From Lampris incognitus (lineage: Eukaryota; Chordata; Actinopteri; Lampriformes; Lampridae), in NCBI RefSeq assembly GCF_029633865.1, contig NC_079219.1, positions 17,365,310 through 17,429,309 on the forward strand: a stretch of DNA of 64,000 nt. Direction: 5' to 3'. The notes under the pieces were generated by a model. The model did no database searches. It had not been told where the DNA came from and worked only from the letters and a program-made list of their open reading frames with translations. A program made the position numbers and the translations under genes. Within the stretch, counting starts at the first letter, position 1; each line of letters starts with the position of its first letter. Below, piece after piece: positions 23,632-34,399 of this stretch.

Positions 23632-24717
23632 ATGCAGACAGACGCTAGGGAGCCTCCTATTTTCAGGGGCGATAGCTCTGATAAGTTTACAGTTCATGAG
23701 TGGGAGAGCCTTATGACTTTGTATTTGAGGAAGCGAGCCATTCCAGTTAGTGAGCAGTCACATGAGATTCTAGCTAAGCTTATGGGGAAAGCAGGGGACG
23801 TGGTGAGGATAAAGCTGCGCAACACATCTGTCGACCACATAGCGAACCCCCACATTATTTTTGGTGTACTGAAGCAACACTTTAGTGACCTCACATACTC
23901 GAGCATGCCCCTGGCGGACTTTTACAGTACGCTGCCCAAGCCAGGTGAGGACGCTATGGAGTATTGGATTAGGCTTAATAAGACAGTGGAGGTGGCTGAC
24001 GAATGCTTGAAGTGGCAGGGCCGTAGTATTGAAGAGCCAAGCCACGAGGTAAGCATGATGTTTATCAAACACTGTCCAGATCAGTCTCTTGCCAATGTTT
24101 TTAAGTTCAAGTCCGCAGGGAAATGGTCTGCTAGTGAGATCCAGGAGAGGCTTGATGAGCACATGCTGGAGAGGAAGTCCCGTGTTGCTGCAGGTGGACA
24201 ACGTGAAGCAGGCGCGGTAGAGCGTAGGTTCCATTCACAGGTTCATGTCCCTGTAGTCGACATGGCTCCCGACTTGAACACGACCGTGCCGGTGGTGCCA
24301 TCTCCCGTCCCGGCTCATGCGTCATCTCCTACACCATTTTGTGCAAGGTCTCCTACACCGTCTCCTGCACCTGTCTCTGGCGGTGATGACTATATGAGGA
24401 GTTTGGTGAGCTTGCTAGACCGTTTGGTCACAATGCAGACTCAGGTTCCAGTTAGTGCTGCAGTCCGGACACCGACGCAGACTCAACCGCCAGCTAGCGC
24501 CGCAGGGCAGGTGCCAGACGCACCGCAGCGGTTGTGCAGGGTTTGTAAGTCTCCGGATCACTCCACATTTTCCCACTGCAGCCGGGAGAACCGATGTATA
24601 AACTGTTTGTCTCCTGGTCATTGGAAGAGGGACTGTCCTCACCCTCAGCCGCCCAACCAGCTCCGTTCTCAGCCTGGTGGAAGAGCTGGTCATCAGTCTC
24701 GTCCGTTAAACTACTAA
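23632..24717 (+). CDS. gag: gag of the Ty3/gypsy element
   Basis: 361 codons. Residues about 15-185 resemble a retrotransposon capsid (FTVHEWESLMTLYLRKRAIP; MEYWIRLNKTVEVADECLKW). A Pro/Ser/Thr-rich linker follows. The C terminus has two zinc knuckles: CRVCKSPDHSTFSHC (CX2CX4HX5C) and CINCLSPGHWKRDC (CX2CX4HX4C). Gag packages the RNA and forms the particle. The stop TAA at 24715-24717 follows a GTTAAAC heptamer, and the pol frame overlaps the gag end by more than 100 nt in the -1 frame. Confidence 0.88.
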   Translation: MQTDAREPPIFRGDSSDKFTVHEWESLMTLYLRKRAIPVSEQSHEILAKLMGKAGDVVRIKLRNTSVDHIANPHIIFGVLKQHFSDLTYSSMPLADFYSTLPKPGEDAMEYWIRLNKTVEVADECLKWQGRSIEEPSHEVSMMFIKHCPDQSLANVFKFKSAGKWSASEIQERLDEHMLERKSRVAAGGQREAGAVERRFHSQVHVPVVDMAPDLNTTVPVVPSPVPAHASSPTPFCARSPTPSPAPVSGGDDYMRSLVSLLDRLVTMQTQVPVSAAVRTPTQTQPPASAAGQVPDAPQRLCRVCKSPDHSTFSHCSRENRCINCLSPGHWKRDCPHPQPPNQLRSQPGGRAGHQSRPLNY

Positions 24718-27410
24718 ACCCACACCTAGAGAGGGATGGTGTGGGTAAAGTAGATGTATCCCTCACTGATGTCTCCGACCTGGCTCACTTGTATGAAGAC
24801 AAGTGTGCCAAAGCACCTCAGGGTTCGCGTATGGTCATTCAGGTGACACAGAGGATTCAGGCTTTCAGTGACTTGTTCTATGCTCCTGTTCTTGTCAACC
24901 AGAGTGTGCAGCTTAATGGCATGTTGGATACTGGCTCTATGTCATGCAGTATCAGTGAAAATGCAGTAGAGAAGCTCCGCTCTGGGGGTGTTTTACCTGA
25001 GAAGCAGCAGCCTGAAGAGAACATTGTCTTGATTGGCTGCGGTGGTCTGGAGACTAGGCCTGATGGTTTTTATGACCTCAACATGCAGCTTTATGGTGTT
25101 TCCTTTGTCATACCCACTCTGGTCGTGCCCGGTCAGCATGATGATCTGATAGACGGCACAAACGTCATTAAACATGTGGCCCATGTACTCAAGAGTGGTA
25201 CGGAGTACTGGGACATCGCGTCCAGACAGGAACATCCGTCTAGTCCTGACGTTGAACAGTTCTTGTCCATGTTCACGAATGTAGAGCGCTGGAGGGGTGG
25301 TGCAGTTCCTGAGAAGATAGGTACTGTTAAGCTCACCCAGGCCATGACACTCTTACCGAGGCACGAGCACTTAGTCTGGGGCAGACTTCCTGCTAAGGTG
25401 CCTATGTCAGCTGGAAGCACTGTTGTTGTGGAGCCGACAGACTCCAAGGCCATGCCACGCGGTATCCTCATAGGTCGACTTGTCACACCGCTCTGGGGTG
25501 ATAGGTGGGTACCCATGACTGTTGTCAATCCATCTGACAAAGCCATCACGCTGAAAAGGAACCGCAAGTTGGCTGATGTGTTTCCATGCTTTGCGATTGA
25601 GGACTTTAATGTTTTCCAGGGACTGCAATCAGTTGCGGGGAGGCATGAGTCCAACGCCACAGGTAGTGTCTGTCCCCCTGTCCAGCCGGCTAGGAGTTTG
25701 TCAGAGCTCGGACTCAGTGACATTGACCTCAACTCCTGTCAGGTTCGTGAGGCATGCAAGTCCCAGCTCGCTCAGCTGCTCACCGAGTACCATGACATCT
25801 TCTCCAGGGACTCTCTGGACTGTGGCGAGGTCACAGGATACACACATCGCATCCATCTGGTGGATGAGCGCCCCTTTCGCTTGCCCTACAGGAGGGTTCC
25901 CCCAGCCCACTATCAGAAGTTGAGACAGGTTCTCACTGATATGGAGGAGAAAGGGATTATCCGGAAGTCCTCGAGCGCATACGCTTCACCGCTGGTTATG
26001 GTGTGGAAGAAGGATGGCGGGCTTCGGATCTGCACTGATTTCAGATGGCTGAATGCTCGGACCTTGAAAGACGCTCATCCCTTGCCACACCAGTCGGACT
26101 GTCTTGCCGCGCTGGGTGGTAACTGCCTCTTTAGTACGATGGACCTCACCTCTGGCTTCTTCAACATCCCAATGCATGAAGATGACAAGAAGTACACTGC
26201 TTTCACGACTCCCCTTGGGTTGCATGAATACAATCGCATGCCGCAGGGCCTTTATAATAGCCCTGCAGCCTTCGTGAGAATGATGATTGGGATCTTTGGG
26301 GATCTGAACTTCACGAAGCTTTTGTGCTATCTTGATGATCTTCTTGTCTTCGCGCCGTCAGAGGTTGAGGCTCTGTCGAGGCTCCGCACTGTGTTTAAGA
26401 GGTTGAGGGAGAACAACTTGAAACTGGCTCCGAAAAAGTGTCATCTGCTGCAGAAGTGGGTGCGGTTTTTGGGCCACGTGGTTGATGGCGGAGGTTTGTC
26501 TGTCGATCCCTCCAAAGTAGAGGTCATCTCCAACATAACAGTGCAGGATCTCATGGAAGGTGATGGGTGCACGCCTTCTGTTCGTAGGATCAAATCTTTC
26601 CTTGGTATGGTATTTTACTACCAGCATTTCCTCCCGAACTGCTCCTCTGTGGCTAAGCCCCTGTTCGCCCTTACAGCTGGACAAAAGAGGAGGGGGAGGT
26701 CAGCTAAGGATAAGAAGCCCCATGGCAGCTTCCATAAGCTTACCTCCGCAGACTGGACGGCGGAATGTGGGGAAGCATTTGATCTGTTGAAGACGATGTT
26801 ACTGGAGTGTGTGGTGCTTGCTCATCCAGACTTTGAGGTGCCTTTCATTTTGTCGGTCAATGCGTCTTTGGACGGACTCGGCGAGGTGCTGTCTCAAGTG
26901 CCCCGAGGAGAGTCCAAGGCCAGACCTGTTGGTTTTGCGAGCAAGTCCCTCAGTGCCTCACAGCGGAAGTATCCAGCTCATAGACTGGAGTTCATGGCAC
27001 TGAAGTGGAGTGTTTGTGAAAAGTTGAGCCACTGGCTGAAGGGTCAAAGCTTCACCGTTTGGACAGATAATAATCCGCTGACTTATCTCCTAACGAAGCT
27101 GAAGCTTGACGCGTGTGAGATCCGCTGGGTGTCTAAGTTGGCGTCTTACACCTTCGATCTCAAACACCTGCCAGGGAAGAAAAACGTGGTGGTGGATGCG
27201 TTGAGTCGCGACCCTTTTTCCAAGCCCGTCAGTCAGAGGCTACTTAGGGAGCCCTACCCGGCCCTTGTTCAGGAAGCCGACGGGGTTGAGGGGGACTCTG
27301 TGCAGGATGTTTTCAGACTCAGTTGCCAGTCCCAAACAGTGAGTAGTGCGCGTTCTGGGTTTACTTGTGATGCAGCTGAGGTCAGGGCTTTTTGTCAAGC
27401 CCAAATGTGA
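24594..27410 (+). CDS. pol: pol, first part: protease, reverse transcriptase, RNase H
   Basis: The first Met in this frame is at 24594, but the frame is more likely entered at 24708 by a -1 shift from gag. Protease active site LDTGS near 24927. RT spans about 25860-26500 with RKSSSAYASPLVMVWKKDGG, STMDLTSGFFNIPMHE, the catalytic CYLDDLLVF at about 26325 and FLGHVV. RNase H follows (VWTDNNPLTYLL; GKKNVVVDALSRDP). The residue where the first catalytic Asp of RNase H is expected is Asn here (codon AAT at 26859-26861, in ILSVNASLDGLG). The frame closes at 27410, before integrase, because of a one-base difference. Confidence 0.85.
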   Translation: MYKLFVSWSLEEGLSSPSAAQPAPFSAWWKSWSSVSSVKLLNPHLERDGVGKVDVSLTDVSDLAHLYEDKCAKAPQGSRMVIQVTQRIQAFSDLFYAPVLVNQSVQLNGMLDTGSMSCSISENAVEKLRSGGVLPEKQQPEENIVLIGCGGLETRPDGFYDLNMQLYGVSFVIPTLVVPGQHDDLIDGTNVIKHVAHVLKSGTEYWDIASRQEHPSSPDVEQFLSMFTNVERWRGGAVPEKIGTVKLTQAMTLLPRHEHLVWGRLPAKVPMSAGSTVVVEPTDSKAMPRGILIGRLVTPLWGDRWVPMTVVNPSDKAITLKRNRKLADVFPCFAIEDFNVFQGLQSVAGRHESNATGSVCPPVQPARSLSELGLSDIDLNSCQVREACKSQLAQLLTEYHDIFSRDSLDCGEVTGYTHRIHLVDERPFRLPYRRVPPAHYQKLRQVLTDMEEKGIIRKSSSAYASPLVMVWKKDGGLRICTDFRWLNARTLKDAHPLPHQSDCLAALGGNCLFSTMDLTSGFFNIPMHEDDKKYTAFTTPLGLHEYNRMPQGLYNSPAAFVRMMIGIFGDLNFTKLLCYLDDLLVFAPSEVEALSRLRTVFKRLRENNLKLAPKKCHLLQKWVRFLGHVVDGGGLSVDPSKVEVISNITVQDLMEGDGCTPSVRRIKSFLGMVFYYQHFLPNCSSVAKPLFALTAGQKRRGRSAKDKKPHGSFHKLTSADWTAECGEAFDLLKTMLLECVVLAHPDFEVPFILSVNASLDGLGEVLSQVPRGESKARPVGFASKSLSASQRKYPAHRLEFMALKWSVCEKLSHWLKGQSFTVWTDNNPLTYLLTKLKLDACEIRWVSKLASYTFDLKHLPGKKNVVVDALSRDPFSKPVSQRLLREPYPALVQEADGVEGDSVQDVFRLSCQSQTVSSARSGFTCDAAEVRAFCQAQM
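24705..24764 (+). promoter_or_regulatory. candidate -1 ribosomal frameshift signal (slippery site plus pseudoknot)
   Basis: GTTAAAC at 24705-24711 lies in gag phase as G TTA AAC and is followed by TAC and the gag stop. After a 7-nt spacer, CCCACACC (24719-24726) pairs perfectly with GGTGTGGG (24738-24745). In the loop, GAGGGAT (24731-24737) pairs perfectly with ATCCCTC (24758-24764). Loops are 4, 0 and 12 nt, a feasible H-type geometry. A -1 shift leads straight into the pol frame. GUUAAAC is a known arterivirus-type slippery heptamer (from memory). Confidence 0.75.
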
Positions 27411-29277
27411 CTGGCCTGATGCATCAGTATTCACAGCACTCAGTTTGGCCCAGCACGTTCAGCATCTGTCGGGTGGCCAGGATACACTGCCAATGTTATC
27501 CACCGAGGAGCTCAGGTTGAGTCAGGAGCAGGACCCCTGCATCTCCAAGGTGTTGCCCTTTGTCGCTGTTCGGAAGCGGCCATCGAGACGTGAGAGGCAT
27601 GGTGCTGACCAGAAGGTCCTCAGGCTGTTGAAACAGTGGGAGAAGTTGGAAGTCAATGATGGTGTCTTGTACAGGGTGACAAAGGACCCAGTGTCCAAGC
27701 AGAGGAGGTCTCAGTATGTTTTACCTCTGAGTCTGAAAGACAAGGCACTGTCTGGCATCCACGATCACGCTGGTCATCAGGGCCAGGACCGTACTCTCTC
27801 TCTTGCAAGGCAGCGTTTTTATTGGCCTGACATGGAGAGGGATATCAGAGCATATGTCAGATGCTGTCAGAGATGTGTGGTTGGGAAGACCCCAGAGCCA
27901 GCTGCTTGCGCGCCCCTGGAGAGCATTAAAACCTCCGCACCGATGCAGCTTGTGTGTATGGATTTCTGGTCCGCTGAGGACAGTAAGCAGCGGTCGGTCG
28001 ATGTCCTAGTGGTTACTGACCACTTCACTAAGCTTGCTCACGCATTCCCCTGCGCCAATCAGACAGCGAAGCAGGTCGCCAAGAAACTCTGGGATCATGT
28101 ATTCTGTGTTTACGGGTTTCCGGAGAGAATACATTCTGACCAGGGCACAAACTTTGAGAGCAACCTGATTGCAGAACTTCTCAGGTTGGCGGGTGTAGCG
28201 AAGTCCCACACGACGGCCTACCATCCTATGGGTAATGGCGGGACAGAGCGGTTTAATCGCACGATGGGGAATATGCTCCGTTCCCTTCCGCTTCAGCAGA
28301 AGCAACAGTGGCCTCAGCAGATCCATTCTCTCACGCTCGCGTACAATGCCACTGTTCACGAGACCACGGGTTACGCGCCTTTCTTCCTGATGTATGGGCG
28401 TGTCCCAAGACTGCCGGTGGATGTTATGTTCAGGCAGGTTTTGCATGACCCTCAAGTTGTTGACTATGACTCTTATGCTCAGTCTCTGCTTTCCTGTCTA
28501 AGGAGTGCAGTGGAGATCGCTCAGAAGCACTCCACGGCTGAGCAGCAGCATCAGGCGCGACGGTACAACAGACACGCCAAGGGCACTGTCCTGTCTGTCG
28601 GGGATCGTGTTTTGGTTGCGAACCAGAGTGAGCGAGGGAAGAGAAAGTTGGCTGACAAATGGGAGAACGGAGTGTACACGGTTGTCGGTGTCAACCCCAA
28701 TATCCACGTCTACAAGATTCAGGATGCAGAGGGGCACACCAGGGTGGTGCACAGGAACCGTTTGTTGGAGGTCAACTTCTTGCCCCTTCCTGAGTTAGAT
28801 CAGGGTGAGGAGTCCAGTACAACCAGTCAGTTGCTTGACTGCGCAGAGTCCGATGAGGAGGACAGTGCAGATGGCCTGACGGTCTCAGGGGATGCAGTGG
28901 GGCTAGCAGTCTCATCACTTGGAGACTCGCCTAGATCTGAGTGGGCAGAAGCGGAAGAGTTCATTCTGTCTAGTCTGGTAGTCAGTCCTGTGGGGGCCAC
29001 TGCTCAGTCTCCACCCAACACACACGCACCACACAACACACATGCACCACACATAGAGGCATCACACTCACTCGATGTAGGTGTTATATCTCACACTGAT
29101 TCACACACAGGGGCACCACCCTCACTCGATACAGATGTTGCAGCTCGCACTGTCTCACGCACACAAGTAGAGAGCGATGGTCGGGTTAGGACACACACAG
29201 GGAGGGTGGTGAGGTCAGTCAACAGGTTAATAGAATCTATGGCTCAGATGCCATTTCTACGGAGTGTGAGGGATTGA
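27346..29277 (+). pseudogene. pol: pol, second part: integrase, separated by a frameshift
   Basis: The frame shared with the RNase H part breaks in an A run at about 27405-27408; a single extra base would explain it. From there: zinc-binding HHCC region (DHAGHQGQDRTLSLAR; CCQRC), the catalytic core with CMDFW, HSDQGTNF and the GGTERFNRTM glutamate, and a C-terminal module (GDRVLVANQSERGKRKLADK; VYTVVGVNPN). The tail after about 28800 is acidic, then Thr/His rich, without a domain I recognise. The Met at 27346 is only the first in the frame, not a likely start. Confidence 0.8.
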
Positions 29278-29567
29278 ACTTTGATGGAGGTTGGAGTCAT
29301 TCAGACTAGTTTAATGTGAGTTATTAGGTGTCTATCAGACAGGGTTGTTTTGGGCCAAGTGCATGGTGTGGCGTATCAGGCGTCACATTGATCTAAGGGA
29401 ATACTGAGACTTGATCAACCTCATTATTTTCTGAACCTCGTAACCGAGGTAGCTCCTAAGTTGACTGGAGGACTAGGTCCTTCTTTTCACTTGTGCCAGT
29501 AGTCAGTGATGGGCTTTTCCTTTCCTCTTTCTCTTTTTATCCTGCTGTCAGGATGTTGGTGAATTTC

Positions 29568-29579
29568 AGGAGGGGTGAA
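29568..29579 (+). other. polypurine tract
   Basis: AGGAGGGGTGAA directly abuts the TG of the 3' LTR. This is the expected plus-strand primer position. Confidence 0.75.
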
Positions 29580-30283
29580 TGTAACCAGGTTAAAATTAAT
29601 GTTTTTATTTTATTTTGTTTGAGTATGAAATATCACTAAATCCTGTCTGTGTGCTGTTATTTGTGTTTACTACATTTTATTTTATGTCATTATTTACTTT
29701 TATGTATGTTTTATAACGACCGTCATATACTTGTACTGTCGCTTTAAGAGAGAGGTCTTGTGGGTACACGGAAGAGGGAACGCGGGAGAGGCCATTTTTG
29801 TCTTGTGGGAGGAGCGATCGAGCCGAGCCACGCGTGTTCCTACCGTAGCACAGGTTTGCTGATTGAGGAGAACGTAACCTTGAGTATCCCTGTAAGAAGA
29901 TACTGCAAGCTGTGGGATAAAATACTTGTTTATCCTTTCTTACATCGGAGTCCCGTGGACGGTTTCTCCTTCTAACGCACACGAGTGAAATCCGGGCAGT
30001 GGTTGAGCTTCAACCCCCACGTCCATAAGAAACACCGCTCCCGCTGGAGGACTGGACGTTTGTCGAAGGGTTTGAAACCAAAATAAATGGCAAGGTGGGC
30101 CAAATAGAGTCCTGTGTGTCCCCCCTCCTTCCTTGATCGTGATGATGATGATGAGAGACTGAGGGCCCCCCACAACACCTGGGGCCCCACCCAAAATAGA
30201 ACACAACGCAGAGCTAATGATGAGAGTGACGGGCGTGCAGCGGGCTGACCAGCATAGAACAGCATAGGACTGCCCCCGTTACA
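29580..30283 (+). repeat. 3' LTR
   Basis: Begins TGTAACCAGG and ends GTTACA. It is collinear with the 5' LTR except for about 16 substitutions and one missing base near 29840. TGCA follows directly, matching the base pairs before the 5' LTR. Confidence 0.95.
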
Positions 30284-31654
30284 TGCACAAGTAGGCAAAG
30301 GACCGGTGAGTCGAGAAAAAAAAGACGCAGCGCCTTTTTGTTTTTTGTTTTTTCGACAAAAACAGGGCAGCGCAGTGCGCCTCGCGTTTTTCAACCTGCA
30401 AAATGTGCTCTGTCTGATTGGGGCCTTACTCTGCTCCTTGCAGATGATTTTTCCACCATACACGTATACTACTTCCTGAGTCATGTGACTACACTGCAGC
30501 GAGTCCCAAACTGTGAGGCTCCACCTGGTGGTACGCAAGAGCCCTGCTGAAAGGCCTAACAATAGCACTCCAGCTGGCCCTAGTCCTTAATTTAAAACCC
30601 CCAAAAAAAATCGTCATTTAATTTCATTTTATTACAGACAACAGTGATTGCTTATACGCATCACATTACAATGATTTAAAAATTAGTTGTTAATCATGTA
30701 AATATTTTAGAAATAATTTTGCCCGTGCTTAGCCACGTAGTGTGACGTGACGTCACATCCGACAAAACATGAAGTAGTAACGCAGATTGTGACCTTGATG
30801 CCGTCGGATTTGGGCTCCTTAGTCGTTGATTTTAGCTAACACCAGTAGCCTGTCGTGATTAAAGCGGAAGCAGTGGAATTTCCGTCTCACTGAAATGGTA
30901 TGTGTATTATTATTATTATTATTATTATTATTAGTAGTAGTAGTAGTAGTAGTAGTTGGGGGTGGACTGCAGGGGGAAGTGGTACTTGGGAAATTTGATG
31001 TGTACATACGTGGTACATGTTCACATTTCAGAGCAATGGGATGTTATATCAAGAACAACTGATGATGATAATGAATGGCTAAGGTCACAACAAATACATA
31101 GTCACACACACTGATAACAATATAAGCTCGCCTAAAAAAGGCTAACAATATTCTTTGAAAACGGCAACATATGGCTTGGAAGTTCCTCTATATATTAAAG
31201 ACATGACAGTTTACAACAGAGCAGTCAGTTAGTGGTGGCATACCTTTTTAAGCTTCTCCTGCACATCGCTGTCTGCCAAATTGTCCCTTTCGAAATATTC
31301 TAAGTCAGCCAGCCACCTGTCCACACATGAGTGGAAAAAGACTGGGGTCCAATGCTTTCAGACCTGCCCCTCCGTGCAGTAAAGACCAGGCTGTCAATTC
31401 CCCTTCCCTGTAGAATTTTCCCTCATATGCGTCTTGGAAAATCATAACTGTGGTGATGTAAGTAAAAGACGTTTGATGTGAAAATGTGCGACCTAACCGG
31501 GCATGACTGAACAAACCAATTTGATGCATCATATTGATCAATAGTTACCTTTCTGGAGGAGAGGCGCAGGGTCCTGATAGGTTCAGGGTTCACCGACACC
31601 TGAAGTGCTTCAATAATGAACATTTCCATTGTCATTTTCCTTTATGGAGATTCA
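30284..31654. other. intron 1 stretch right of the LTR element
   Basis: Contains a TTA/GTA trinucleotide repeat at about 30905-30956. No gene or transposon was recognised in the rest. Confidence 0.45.
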
Positions 31655-31994
31655 AGACACGGCACAGTGGTTAGCGCGGTTGCCTCACAGCATCCTGGAT
31701 TCGGGCCCCAGGGTAGTCCAATCTTGGGGGTCGTCCCAGGTCGTCCTCTGTGTGGAGTTTGCATGTTCTCCCCGTGTCTGCGTGGGTTTCCTCCTGGTGC
31801 TCCGCTTTTCTCCCACAGTCCAAAGACATGTACGTACGTACGTGTGTGCGTGCGTGCGTGTGTGTCGGCCCTGTGATGGACTTGCGGCCTGTCCAGGGTG
31901 TCTCCTTGCCTGCCGCCCAATGACTGCTGGGATAAGCTCCAGCATCCCCGTGACCCTGAGAGCAGGATAAGCGGTTTGGATAATAGATGGATGG
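31655..31994 (+). repeat. SINE family A copy
   Basis: Box A-like GGCACAGTGGTTAGCGCGG and box B-like GGATTCGGGCCCC head, then the family A body, an internal TACGTACGTACGTGTGTG stretch in place of (GT)n, GGCGGCCTGTCCAGGGTGTC-like text and a GGATAATAGATGGATGG tail. Confidence 0.8.
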
Positions 31995-32023
31995 TACATG
32001 TTCCGAAAAGTTTGGGAACCTCT

Positions 32024-32206
32024 TTTTCCCGCATTTTTCTCCCCAATTGTAATTAGCCAATTACCCCACTCTTACCCACATCCAGCTTCCCACCCGCAAA
32101 CATGGCCAATTGTGTCTGTAGGGACCTCTGACCAAGCCGGGACTTCGAACCAGAGAGCCTCGTGTTGGTAGGCAACAGAATATACCGCTACGCTACCCGG
32201 ACGCCC
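32024..32206 (-). repeat. SINE family B copy with an internal deletion
   Basis: Minus strand. The head (GGGCGTCCGGGTAGCGTAGC) and the 3' end (GGTAATTGGCTAATTAC...GGGGAGAAA) are present, but the central 240 bp or so are missing. Near-identical GGAACCTCT (32015-32023) and GGAAACCTCT (32212-32221) probably mark the target duplication. Confidence 0.65.
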
Positions 32207-33106
32207 AGTATGGAAACCTCTGCACCAGAGGAAGTCAGGGGGCCTTACGTCAGGGGGGGGGGGGGCAGTCGACTCAGGGACACAACGTATTTTAAAAACG
32301 TTAAGCATTAGAAATGTATTAATAAGAAAAAAATTAGTGAGGAACATTATAAATAAGGCTATACAACAGTAATGAAAAATGTAGAATTTGTTTGATTTAT
32401 ATTACTTATATTTGTAACTCAAGTTAAGCAAACGTGATTGGGGGCATGGCACTTCAGCCTACCTGTGTTAAAATTAGATTATTTTCAATGTAATTAATCC
32501 TGGGTACATATCGTTGTGTTCTATGTGGGGGGGGGGGTTAACCATGTAAGACAAGCTTTTAGAAATAAGTGTTAGCCCATTTTTACACAAAATATACTGT
32601 ATTATGTCACAGGGACTCAAATGGCACCGAATGCTAGGAACATCCCAGCGGTCATTTGCAGCAAGACAAGATCTTCTTTATAGGGGACCCTATCTTTCCC
32701 TGTCTAGACAGCAGCTCCCTCTCCACAGAACCTCATCACTAATGAATGGGGTATCGTTAGGAAGAATTACTTTTTCTGCTTCTGTAGACAGAGACAGCAC
32801 AGGCACAAATGTACCATTAATGGTGACGCCGCTTTCGACCGCGGCGTTCACTTTGTGCAGCGCACCATTGAAATTGTTAACCTGGTGCCCTCCATCACCA
32901 CCACCACCTCCACCTGCCGACCAGCGCACGCCAGTCAGCGCAAACACACATGTCCCCTCCCCCAATCTATATATACACCACTAACTACAACTAAACACCA
33001 CCACAACTTAAAGCAAACTTAGAAACACAAGTTAGAAGAAAAAAGTTTGAAGTCACACACTTGAGTTCGCTTCCACACGCTCGCTCACTCCCACACACTC
33101 AAGCAT

Positions 33107-33110
<4 letters not shown>
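32207..33110. other. intron 1 stretch, no gene recognised
   Basis: G runs at about 32255-32266 and 32527-32537, otherwise unassigned. The open frame at 32604-32984 is a chance run with no similarity I know. Confidence 0.4.

Positions 33111-33196
<86 letters not shown>
33111..33196. repeat. (GA)n microsatellite
   Basis: A pure AG tract of 86 bp. A purine strand this long can form triplex DNA; no other function is visible. Confidence 0.95.
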
Positions 33197-33198
<2 letters not shown>

Positions 33199-33473
33199 TT
33201 TGAATATGCAAATGGCAAGTATGCCAGCTGGTTAGAGCAATTAAACAATGCACAGAATGTGTGTGCGCCGGGAAGACAAAGGTAGGAAAATTAAAACTGA
33301 CTTAAGTCATGCAAGAGCAACCCAACATTCAACCTCATTTTCAATTAGCACTTAAGTAGAGCTTCTTTATAGAAAACCATCATTATTCTCTCCAAGTTCT
33401 TCTCATTCTGTTGAGGTTATATCGAGCTTATTGAACAGAATTGTAATGAACTAGAAATAGACCCCGAGGGAAT

Positions 33474-33515
<42 letters not shown>

Positions 33516-34287
33516 ACATGCACAAGCACACACAGGATAATAATCATTAATATATGGGCATAACCCCATTTATTTTTCCCTTCAATGGAGTGGAAAGGCT
33601 ACAGCCCTGTTTCTGGATAAAGGGATGCAAGGCAATGAGTTCTCATGGAGAAGTCACTTGGCAGGGTTTTAAGGGGTGAATGTCCTCCCTAGTAAACAAG
33701 ACATGAAAAATGAGTGGTTAAATAAATACAATTTTTACCCAAATTACTTTCAGCTTGATCAGTTCACTGGGGGAATCTTCTTCAATATTCATATATAAAC
33801 CTATTGCACAAAATACCCATGTCTGGTTAATACTAGTTTAGCTCTGCATCTTGCCACTGAATTGCTAATGAGCTGCAGTCATAATGATCATATGGAAATT
33901 GTTGAATCTTTAAAAAATGACACTAACCTTGCATTTTCAGTTTTTGCTTCTTTTCCAACGTCCCCTGTATTGAAGCTCTTATAAAGTAGGCGAGGATTTA
34001 GCCAGGCGCCCTGGCTGCTTGGCACGTTAAATTGTGTAATAGGTGGCTAGGAATCCTGTTCATGGCTTTTTGTCACACCATGTCCTCCCCCTTTCTCCCA
34101 TATTTCCTCACACTCTCCACCGTGAACAAGGGAACTGGGGGAAAAGAAATCATATTTAGAAGTTTGTCAGGGAGGTCATTTGGTCCACTGAACGATGTTC
34201 TGCAACTCAGTGTGGGCATTTTTGAGTGAATGCTGGATTAGCACTTTCATAAAGAACAGTAACAATTGCCTCTCAGGATTACACTGA

Positions 34288-34290
<3 letters not shown>
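33197..34290. other. intron 1 stretch, unique-looking
   Basis: Includes a (CA)n at about 33477-33508. The rest is AT-rich and complex in composition, without repeat ends or coding similarity. Confidence 0.4.

Positions 34291-34377
<87 letters not shown>
34291..34377. repeat. (CA)n microsatellite
   Basis: About 43 uninterrupted CA units, directly left of a LINE fragment. Confidence 0.95.
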
Positions 34378-34382
<5 letters not shown>

Positions 34383-34399
34383 TGCAAACACACAAACAT

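Larger units (their letters stand above)
22047..30283 (+). mobile_element. full-length Ty3/gypsy LTR retrotransposon
   Basis: Two LTRs of 705 and 704 bp (TG...CA) bound an internal region with a primer-binding site, gag, pol in the order protease-RT-RNase H-integrase, and a polypurine tract. The order RNase H then integrase is the Ty3/gypsy layout. The flanks carry TGCA on both sides (22043-22046 and 30284-30287), a 4-bp target duplication. By eye the LTRs differ at about 16 positions plus one 1-bp gap (about 97.6% identity), so the insertion is fairly recent. No envelope-like ORF is seen between integrase and the 3' LTR. Confidence 0.95.
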
